Assembly (NCBI RefSeq): GCF_048128805.1
Contig: NC_136004.1
Coordinates: forward strand, 20,381,284 to 20,445,283
Direction of reading: 5' to 3'
Source: Centroberyx gerrardi
Taxonomy: Eukaryota > Chordata > Actinopteri > Beryciformes > Berycidae
DNA: 64,000 bases
Shown here: positions 25,701 through 37,346 of the stretch, one piece after another
Layout of the letters: every line of letters starts with the position of its first letter
Position numbering within the stretch: the first letter of the stretch is position 1
Notes under the pieces: model-generated
What the model was told of the DNA's origin: nothing
What the model saw: only the letters and a program-made list of their open reading frames with translations
The model's database searches: none
Position numbers and translations under genes: made by a program

Positions 25701-28700
25701 CCTCTTGCACTCGTCTTTCCACTGAGCTCTACATCTGTATGTGCTTAGATCAATACTTGATCGGGGCCTCTTTTTTTTTTTTTTATCCCATGCCTCTACT
25801 AAAATATGAGCCAGCTTTGAAAACTGTGTTACATTTCTGCTCGAGCCCCAGAGTGGCTCCTGTCCCCTCGTCGTCATCCTTCTTCATGAAGGCCTCGTCC
25901 ACCGGCACCAGCTCCCTCGCTACCTGCCCATCATCCTCATCCACTGCCAGCCAGCGGTTACATGGGAAATAGTACCTACAACCCCAAGGAACACATTTGA
26001 TCAAGACTCTAATTCAAAGACAATGTGGTACCGTATCATTGTTAGTTATGTAATTATATAAAAGAATTGTGTGCTATCATTTTAAGCGCATACACTCAGA
26101 ATACAGTTAATGCAGCCCATGCATGTTAGCTCGACTTACGTTGTATCTTCCTTTTTGTCCACTATCTCCACACGATCCAGGTACCAGGATGAATGTGATT
26201 GGCTGTTGTCGTGACGGATACGTAGCTTCTTTAGAGGGCCCAGATCAACAGCTGTTAAGGTGAAATCATCATCCTGCAAAATACAGCAATTTGAGATAGG
26301 CAGGCAATACTTCTGGTTGTCTTTTTGTCACTAAAACTGTCTGAATATATCACTTTTCAGGATTGTAATAACAGTATTGTATATCCAGTGAGTTATTCCT
26401 TTAGTTTGACTTTTTCCTTTGCTGTGGCTGACTGCACTCTTTGATTTCTATAGGGAAAATAATAAATCTATGGTTTCTCTGTATGCAAACACTTCAAAAC
26501 CTCCCCTCCTTTAATCACAACAGGCTACTGTTACGTTTGATCTGAGGGAAGAAATAAAACTAATTGTCTGTGGACGCGAGTTCGGTGTTCCTACAGAGCC
26601 AGGTGTAATGTTGAGATGAATAATTCACCGGTTTGAATTAATTAAGTGATGAGTAAAAGTAGGACAGGTTCAATGACTCAGAGGACTCCTTCCAGCTCCT
26701 CTCCATCACAGCTGGCTCGCCTGCAGGAGAGCTTGTAATCCTACCAGAATACACTCCCACCTACAGCCTGGTGGAGGGCTCATATTGCGTGGAAGTGCTT
26801 GAGTCTTTGACTAACTGCTTGTTAATTTCCGATGGGATACCCTTCTAAGCCGGTGGTTCCTGAAATTGTACAGCCTGAGCCACAAAATGAAAAATTTAGT
26901 TTCCCCGCTTCAGGCTCAAAAAAGTACATTTCTATCCTTGTCAATGACCCAATGACTTGCGGGTATTTTGGCTGTTTTATTGTTCAAGAATTCAGTTGAT
27001 AATGGAAGAATAATTGTAAAATTGTCAACCAGTGTAAAATAGTTATAACATATTATGGCTTTCAAAAAGAGAAATTCTTACTTTGTTTTTTCCCAGTGTT
27101 CATCTCTTGCAATTATACCTCATTTAACCTCATTCACTGGATACCTTTGTATTTTATGGCTGATTTATAAAGTAGTGTTTGTCTGTCTGTTTAGCCTATC
27201 GTACCTGCCCCCTCTCAAATTTGTTGAGTTTGCCAGAGTTCTTGAGATAGCGCTCTCCGGTGTCCCCGTTTTCTCCATAAATATTAATGTAGACGTTGGC
27301 GTCGGTCCCGGCACCCAGCATGTCACCAGTGAAGACGCTCACTTCATAGGTGTTCACTGTCAGACAATACAAGGGATGAATTACTAACACCTCTTTAACC
27401 TGTCCTATGTAGGCCAGGACATCAGGGAATTGTGTCAGATCAAACTGTGCTTGCCTGCCGAATCAACATGAGCTAAAAGATCTTGTGTGCCAGATATAAA
27501 AGAACAGAATAAAAACGGAGTAAATGACAAATTATATTTATATGTGTGTGTACATATAAACACACTAGTTGGTATTTGTTTTAAAAAAAAAATGGAATTG
27601 CTTGGTTAAATATTTTGTGATTTTACCTCAATTTCTGAGATTGTTTTCGTGGTATTTGTATTTTTATCGGACAACATACAATGGAGAGTAGGGATGAGAT
27701 GGTGTATCGAAATTCAATATATCACAATACGAAAATGTGACAATATGTATTGTGGGGCAGAAAAATTTATCACAATATTAGCTCCATTTTACTCTGCTGT
27801 AGTAATGACAAATGAGACGGCTTTCCCATCACAATTTCACAAGCTCTCCATCCAAATTATATTACTTGTACTTTGTAATAACATTTGTAAATTGTCGTTT
27901 ACATTCTACCAAGCCAATGCCATCGCTAGAAAGATTTGTGGCTCAGAAATAAAAATAATTCTGCACAGTCAGACTTTGTTGTCATTGAACTTGTATTTAT
28001 TACATTGTATCGTGGTTGTATTGAATTGTGAAGCCCATATCGCGTATCGAATCGTGTTGTGAGATAAGCATATCGTCAGGATAGGATAGACTTAGAATCA
28101 GTCATGGGTCATGGGTGCTTGGTACATGCTTTAGTATGAGTTAGGTTGCTACTTCTGAGGCTGTTCAAGTGCCAGGGAAGTGAAATCAAGCGCTCCCAAA
28201 TGAACTCTAATATTTGAAGCCTTTTACAGATACACTGTTTTTCCCAGGACCTCTGCTTAGGTATACAGAGAGTACCAAACTCTTTCTCTGAACAGGTGCA
28301 GTATTATACCCACCTCCTCAGTTAGTGCTATATCACTGGTTCTTTGCTCTGTACCTTCCAGGTCCTCTGCCTCCTCAGGCAGCAGCTCCACCACCAGCTC
28401 CCCGTCCTCCTCCCCCCCGGCCAGCCAGCGCGAGCAGGGGAAATGGTAAGTCAGCACCACTTCCTGCATCTCCTCTCCGCCCTCCTCGTCCTCGTCGTCC
28501 TCGTCCTTCTTCTTTTTCTTCTTCTTTTTCTTGTCCTCCTTTTTCTTCTCCTTGGGCACCAGAGACATGATTAGATGCTTGACATCCACCGTCTCCAGGA
28601 ACCAGCCGGATCCGATCCCCGACCCGTCGTGACCGATGCGGATCTTGAAAACCTTCCCCACATCTCCTGCCTCTAACTGAGAAACAGTGAGGAGAGGGAA

Positions 28701-29111
28701 GAAAGCTGCCTTACTGTGACACACTATCTCTTTCTGGTATTGCAATGTTTCTGCTCAAACTGTAACGTCTTCTTTGGTATTCAGTTGTATTTTGGAGCCA
28801 ATGGAAATATGAAATCCAAGCTTTGATACCTTGAATATTTCGGTGGTGTTCCGCTCAAAGTTGTTGGATCTGCTTTCGAGGGTGAGAACCTCGGTCTTCC
28901 CCTTGTCCCCGTAGATCTGGATGAACACTCTGGCATTGGTCCCAGAATATGTCACATCTCCAGTTACGACTGTTACCTCATAGTTAATCACTGCAAAACA
29001 AGTGGTTTTATTAGTGGTCATGCGTGTGTGTGTGTGTGTGTGTGTGTGAAAGAGGGAGAGAGAGAGAGGGTAAGAGAAAGAGAGAGCATGCGTGTGCGTG
29101 CATAGGCTCAT

Positions 29112-29162
<51 letters not shown>

Positions 29163-32100
29163 TGTGTGCATGTACATAATAGTAAACTTCATTTATATAG
29201 CACTTTTCAAAACAGAAGTTACAAAGTGCTTAACAAAGAATCCCTAAAAGAAAACATGGCAAGAAACAGCAACAGTGAGGGAAAATAAATGAAATTTTAA
29301 TAACAATAATAACACTATTTTTTGGCAATATTCCTTAGTTGGACGAAACATAACTGAACTGGCTTTTTGGAAAGTTGCTCAAGGTTTAAACTTAATTTTT
29401 AATATGCAGCCTTGACGTTATTTGTTCCAAGAGACTGCTGAATTTGTGTTGAGATACATTCAGGGCCAATAGCATTTAACTGCAGATGCATGTGTATGAG
29501 TGTGCAGATTCTCATGATGGTGTGTGAGTGTGTGTGTGTGTGTGTATGTGTGTGTAGCCTACGTTGTTCCATGTCCAGGATCTCACTGGGGTAAAGCTCC
29601 ACCTCTGTCTTGCCATCAGCCTCATCCTTGCAAAGCCAGCGGTGACTGGGGAACATGTAGTTTTTACCATGGACTGGGACCATAATCTGAACGCTGTCCA
29701 AGAACCAGCCGGCACGCATGCCCTCGTTGGTATGGCCAATCATCAGACGGTTGATCTGCAGTGAAATTAATGGAGCATAATATTCTAATTTGATAAACAC
29801 AAGGCGTTCCTCACACCTCTTTCTAATCATGTCCACATCCTGGACCTTTTCTGTCCAGGCTCTATATTTGATTAATTTAGCCTCGCCCTGGGACCCAGTC
29901 TGATGAAAACATCCTGAGTACTGTAATTATTTAGGGTCTGTCTAAAAATACATGTACGACCCATTTTTGTGTTGGGACCCATAGCTTAAAGCAATATTCC
30001 ACTTTGTTTTAACATAAGGGTTATTTGGCACTTGACCACCATGAAAACCATAATATAAACTAATCACCAGATGCAGCTGGACGAGTTTGTAGCGTTCTGA
30101 TTTTTACTTCCCATTCATTTGAATGAAGCCAAGAAAATAGCCTGAAAACTTACATTTAACAAGTCAATAACATATCCTGCTTTTAAGACAATAAAGCAGT
30201 ATTGGGTCCGTTGTCATTTTGCATTTCTATTCTTGCTTTACACTAAAATTAGTATCTAAAAATAAAAGTAGATTCGGTCTCCCAAACAGGAACTATCTCT
30301 CCTAAATGGTATCTCTCCGCTATGTTTTCTTCTATCAATAAAAATGCTATTTGGCGAAATTATGTTCTAAAATGTTGGACCAGCAGTCAATTGAAAATCA
30401 CAGTAGGGGGATCTGTTGTTGAATCTGTTCACGAACGTCTTGAATGTCAGTTTTCAGTCTAGTTTCGTGGCCTCATTCAAATGAATGGGAAGTAAAAATC
30501 TGAACGCTACAAACTCGTCCAGCTGCATCCAATCTTGGTGATTAGTTTATATTCTGGTTTTCATGGCGGTCATATTAAAAGAATATTGCTTTAAGAAACA
30601 CTGTTAAAATGAATTAAGTGCTTATCTAACCTACTGACTGTTGTGCTACTGCTCTACAATATAATTACTTGAATGCATTAACATAATATTTATCATTTGG
30701 TTTATCCAAAGCCCAGCACCACTATGAACTGAACCCCCTAACCCTTGCAGTGTTAGTGCTATGCAGGCCACATTAAAGATAGACACCAGAAGCCACCAGT
30801 TAATTTTAGGCTGTGAGAAGCCACTTGAATTACTTGTTGAAAATTGATCCGAACAGTCATTCCTACTAGCTGTCACTATAGCTTCCTCACTGGCTGAAGC
30901 TGCAGTGTTGAACCCGCAACTCCTACAGCAGCTTTTTGCTCAAAGCATAGTAGCATTTCCACCAGAGATCATTTAACAGACTTCTTTGACCTCCGCTGAG
31001 CCAGCACACCTGTCCAATATCAAAGGTGTCCACAACGAAGACGTCGATGCGGCCTGTCTCAAAGTAGTTCCCCAGGTTATTGTCCGAGACCACCAGCATC
31101 ATCTTACTGGTGTCGCCTTTCTCCCCGTAGAGCTTGACGAACACCTTGGAGTCCGAGCTGCCCCCAGGGATGTTACCTGTCTTCACCGCCACATGATAGC
31201 TGGTGTCTGACACACACACACACACACACACAAAAACATCACCATCTACAGAAGGCAACAAGTTTAAATGTATGACTTAATAAAACATCAGAATAGTGCT
31301 GATGGACAGTGATGACTTTCACTTACTAAAACCACCTCTCACACATAAAAGACCCTTCTCACTTACTGTAAAGACGCTGCCCATTTGAGAACGGCACTAA
31401 CTCTCTAACAATCTGTCCATCATCCTCATTGCGGTCAAGCCACCTAGTACAGTGAATGAAAACATTGTCATCTCATCTGTTACATAAAACACACCTCTGG
31501 TCGTTCTGTTCAGCACATCCTGGTTGTCGGGTGAAAACCTTGTAACTTCAATTTTGGTGACATTCATGTTTTAAAATTTAAAATGAAGGATTACATCGGT
31601 GGTCTCCAACCATCAAGAGCCATGTGTATGCAGGTTTTCATTCCAACAAAACACTATAACAATGTTTGGTTGGAATGAAATTACAACCATTAGCACACCT
31701 TCAACCAGAGAGGAAATCACCTGGTGTAGTGTTTGGCTGGAACAAAAACCTGCATACACATGGCTCTCAATGGCACAAGGAGACCACTGGATCACGTTAC
31801 CTCTATGTGCAGAGAAACTTCTATAACCCTTGGCTTCATGAAAACCTTTCAAAACACCAACAGGTAAAAGAGGGAATGACGCTCATTGCTTGTATAAGGC
31901 TGATCTCCCTAAAAGAATAGTCCAAGGCACTATACAACTATACAGTCATAGGCATAGCCCATATATTAAAGACTTTTTAACCTTTTCAACAAAGAAGTGT
32001 GCCTTGTAGTGTTCGTTTGGGGAGATCAGCACTCCTCAGCCTCATTCTATGAACCTTTCAAAACACATTGGATAAACTGAAAAATGCATTGCCATCAACC

Positions 32101-34726
32101 TAAAAACAAGGTTGCTTTTCTTAGTTCCTGAAAAGTTGACGTATTGGAGATATAAGGTTTTCACTGCGACATGCTTCACTTTCTGTATAAACCTCCTCTA
32201 TAACTCACCTGTTGCAGGGGAACTCTACAGCCTGGGCCTCAGCCTGACCCTCCTCCCTAACAACCACTTTATCCAGGAACCAGCCGCAGCCTCCACCCCG
32301 GCCGTCATGTCCGATCCTCACCCTGCGAACCTGCCCGATGTTCACTGCCTCGATTATAAACTCATCCATCTGAGAAAGACAGGGGATGGCAAGTGACGCG
32401 TCATTATAATGCCTTCTTTTATGTACAGAGGAGCTGGTGGTGAAGCTGACACCTGACTTGCTGACATTTTTTTGCCTTACCAGATATAATAATGTGATTA
32501 TGCTTCCAATATTTGTGCTGCTGATACAGTATGACATGATGATACGTTACAGTAGTTCTAACACTGGTCTTCTGGATGTACCCACATTTGCTTTCTCGAA
32601 CTTGTTGACGTTGTTTTTGCAGTTGACCAGCTGGCGGTCCCCAGTGTCCCCCAGGTCTCCAATCAGATTGAGAAAGACGGACGCATCTGTGCCACTTCCA
32701 CCGATGCTCCCCGTGCATACAGTCACTCTGTACTTTATCACTGCAGAACAGAACAACATCATCCATTCAGCTTTTTGTTTATTTCTATATACAACATGGC
32801 AATGCAGATTTTGGCTGCACAAGTGGTTTAAGGGACTCTGGTGAGTTTACGTCTCTGCGTGAAGGTGAGTACAGTTAGCCTGGAGGTGCATGTACGTACA
32901 GGGCAGTGGTTCGGCGATTAGATCTCCAATGGCAGGTAGCTCCCTCACAACCTCGTTATCGTCTTCGTTAGTGTCCAGCCAGCGCTCACAGGGAAACTTA
33001 TACTTCTCCTTTGTTAATGTCTTCATTACACTTGCCTGATCAAAGAGGGAAAACGCGAGAGAGCTTGTTTGATTTAGGGGATCAGGGTTTAAGGGTTGAG
33101 TGATCTTTTAAGATAAGGCTTAATTCCTTTAACTGTTTAAACTCTGACTGAACTCACTTAATATCCTCTTGACTTTATTCTTTTGTGGTTTCAAAGGTAA
33201 CTACAACAGCTTTATGTTCATCCAAGGTTAATTGTATGCACATGGTCTACATCTGCTTCTACCAGTTGAATGATATATTTGAACCTGAGATGTTCTGCTA
33301 TTGCCATTACATCACCATTATGAATTGGGAATACTAAATTCTCTTATTATCCACATTTCTATGTTAGTTAGCATGGCATCTGATATTATGATAAACCATA
33401 CAATCTCTACTTTTGTTTCATACTCTGTGCAAAGCTTGGCTGTAATAATCATGTTATAAGGCCTATAACTGCATCTATAGACAGAGTTTACAGGATTAAT
33501 ATAAAATCACAACAACAAATATATATTGTCAATAAAACACTGGCAGAGAAGCATGTGAGTTAATTATAATAATAATCTTTATTTGTATAGTGCTTTTCAA
33601 AACAAATTACTCAAGGTAGAGCTAATTGAGGACTGGCATGATGGAAGGCATCGATATTCGACTGTAGTGTTTACTCACCTTACTGAGATGCCAACCAGCG
33701 AAGGGATTTCTCTTCTCATGCCAGATGCGAAATTTGGTCAATTTTCCCAGATCAGGCAGCTCAACCTGTGGGACCACGTCAGAATTAAAATAAACACAGT
33801 TTATCACATACATGTAGAATAACAACATTATCTGTCAAGATTAAAACATGGGATTCTTACCATAAACCTGTCCACCTGGCCCTGTTCAAAATTGTCTGTT
33901 TTGTTGTCCAGTCTGATCTCGTCTGACTTGCCCCTCTCTCCATAGATCTGGAAGGAGATGTCGGCATCGCTGCCCGCATTGGGCAGGTCCGACGTCCAGA
34001 TCCACAGGGACCAGGGGTGCTCTGAGGAGAACCAGATCATTGATATGGGAGTGCTGTCTCAGCTTATTATGTCCTGAATCAAATTATTAGTGTCTTTATC
34101 ATTCTTTTTTTTTTTTTTTACTGTAATCGACAGGTAACAGTAGCCCCTCCCCTTCCCCTCAGTGCCCAGATGGCTAAATACATCTGGGGGTGGCAGTAGC
34201 CTTGAGGTTACAGAAGCGGGTTGTGACCAGAAGGTCGCCAGTTTCAATCCCAGGACTGGCTTGGAAAATGTGGGAGGGGAAAGAGAATGAGTAATGAATA
34301 TGCACCCCTATTATTGCTAGTATTGCTTCTCTATGTTTGAGAACCAGAGGAAGTTTTTTGGGGGTTTTGGCTCAGTCTCCCCTCATATCTCCATAGGTCT
34401 AGCTTAAATTTTTTGGAAAAATGAGAGTGCTAAAACTGCAAATCAGATGAGTTTACAACTGCTGTTCACTCTGCTGTTCTAAACTTCATGTATAGGCAAA
34501 TTTATTGACATTTAGCTTACTCTTCTGTCTCTTCTGCCTGAGTGAGACCATCTCATAGAGCTCTCTCTCTATCAGCCCATCTCCCTCTTTCTCATCCAGC
34601 CATTTGCTGCATGGGAAGGTCTGCTCTATCCCAGTGAAGGGACAGTACACCACCACCTGCGGCAAGGACAAAACAACAACCGAGCAACATTAACTTGAAT
34701 CAATTCACAATCAATGACAGCATCAT

Positions 34727-34761
<35 letters not shown>

Positions 34762-37310
34762 GTGTGCATTGTACCTTCTCACAGTACCACCCAGCGCTGA
34801 CCCCTCCGTTGTCGTGTCCAATGGTGACCCTGCTGAGGGGGCTGAGGAGGGCGGCGATCTCAACGTTGAAGATGTCTGTCAGCGCCCGCTCAAACTTCCC
34901 CCCTTCTAAAAACACCTAGATCAATAACATCAAGGAAAAGTTGATGAAAATGGTGGTCGATCAATGTTCTAACTGCACCGAGAAGAGTTTTAATGAAAAG
35001 AATGGTGGATCAATGATATTTGTACTCAATGGACGGAATTCACAAACACAGACCAAGCTGTGTCCAAGAAATTTATTTCAAAAGAAAGTTTCCATTGATG
35101 ACTTTTATGGGTTTAATCGATGTCCAAAAAACCTTGCCTGCTGTGTTACATGAAAGCCAAACTCTGACTACTCTTATAATACCCATGCGCATGCTAGTTA
35201 AATCATCTGTGGCATTTATATATCAATAAATGTCCATTTTGATACTCTCTATGGCCAAAATACTGATTCAACCTTCATTCAACCATCATGAAAGGCTTTA
35301 CCAAACAGCTCTGGCACACAAGAAGTGATGCAATTCACGTTTCCAGTTTGTTTGAAATAAACAGAAGAAGAACTGGGTAGTTTGCATGAGCAGCGATAGC
35401 CACCATGAAACCACAGAAACTCAAACAGAAAATCCAAGGAAAAAGACGTCACAGTATTGCACACACTGTTTGATTGACAGGTGGGAAGTGCAATAAAAAA
35501 CACCACAACAATGACTACTTGGCACCAAAGATGACGCCAAAATGAAATAAAAAAAGAATCTTGCGGATTACCGCTTTAACAAACCTCATGTTGTCATGTC
35601 ACTTATCCAGTAAAAACTATTATTACAACAATCCCTTTTTAATGAAGTGTAGAGTGTTCACCTCCTCTGTGTTTCATCCAGACAATCTCTCTCTCCTTGT
35701 TACCTTGCCGCTGTTCTTCTGGCCTTTGGAGCCGTGCATCACGATGTGGATGTTGGAGTTGGTCCCAGCACCTCGGATGTTCCCCGTCACAATCTGGACA
35801 TTGTACACAATACCTGCCGGGTACAGTTACATGTCTGACAATCAGAGACTATGCCAGCGGGCCACTGCGGTTCACAACACACACATACTCCCAAAGGAGC
35901 TGAGCAGGAAAATCAGCCAGATCAAAACATTGATAGTCTGACCTAAGAATTAATGATCATATGGCAAGCTGGGAAGAAAGCACGTTTTTCTCTTTAGCTA
36001 TTACCGGGAGGTATGAAACAGCTACATTCTCCATTCCTTGGAAATATAAATTCCTGCCTGTATCTAGTATTTTTCAGATCAGGCTAGAGCAAAATTATCT
36101 CCATAACCAGAGTGTGAATGGAGGCAAATGCAGATAATTTGAGGATACAGCCAAAAAGCCTGTTAATTTCCATCCTTGCCACCACTGCTTGAAGGAGTGT
36201 TTGTTGAGATAAACACAGTTTTCTCTTTGTTTTAAATTGGTATAGACATGACTTTTCTTTTTTTGAGAAATTGTAGGATTAAATGTGTGTGAAGCAATAC
36301 TTATAAAATAAAGCAGTACTTTTTTTTTCAGGGTCATACACAATTTTTCCTTCATCACCTGTGGGCTGGCTCCCTCCCACCAGAATGTCCCTCTGGATCT
36401 TCCCATCATCCTCGTCAATGGCAAACCAGCGTTCGACTGGAAACTCATACACTATTTTGTTCCCCAGATCGTCCACAATCACCTGCATAAAAAGGAAAAA
36501 GAAGACTAAGAAATCAAAAAGATAAGAAGGTATTTTTAGCCAACTTGCCTAGCTCAATAAGGTTTAAAAACTCTACCTAATCTACCTAATCTGGACTGTT
36601 AGAGCAAGACAATTGTCCTTCGAAATAGAGGAGGTTAGTGTGATGGCTCTCATTGTAGGTTGCAAGGATCAAAATCCTTATACAGCTATGAAAATTATCC
36701 GCCAAAATTAGTTTTGTGGTCTTTTTTATTAACCTTTTTGAGTGAGGTTAACGTTAAACGTGTGTTAAATGTTAGGTTTACACTCCAGTATTCAGGGGAC
36801 ATTTTTGACAAAGTATGGTATTACAGTTTATAAAGTTTACAGAAAGTGTACAATGGTAAAGCTAGATGGAGAGCACAAAACCTTTGGTGATATTATGGAT
36901 CATAAAGTTTTAGTTCTCATCTCAGAGTTTACAGTATTCAAATAACCAGGATTCAAATTATTTTGTTACAGAACAATATCTTCTGATAAAATCAATTGAT
37001 TAATCAAATACATTCACATGATTTCATTTGTATGAACTCTACATGAGGACACAAAGCATGTGGATTCTGTTATATGCAGAAGAGCATGTGATCCAATATT
37101 TTTGTCACTGCCGTCCAGCTACGGCCAATCAGGATGATCTTTGGTGTCAGTCTGTGTTGCAGTCATCAGCAAATCTACAGACTCATCTGTCTATTTGCTG
37201 GTAAGGCAATCCGTTAATGGGGCATGGTTTCCCTTTACAGACAGGGTAGGATGACAGCAGTCATGTCCTGTGCGTGCATGTCCTGTGCGTGCATGTGTGT
37301 GTGCATGTGT

Positions 37311-37346
<36 letters not shown>

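Noticed and set aside
32578-32585. Alternative donor (gtacat) for loxhd1 exon 14
   Set aside because: Using it adds bases that put exon 15 out of frame with an immediate stop. The gtgggt donor at 32584-32585 gives FEKANMDEF, matching the family.
34187-34285. Possible functional tRNA gene
   Set aside because: It has A- and B-box-like strings but no cloverleaf with paired acceptor stem. It fits a decayed SINE head better, as do the copies at 44875, 45705, 52165 and 63455.
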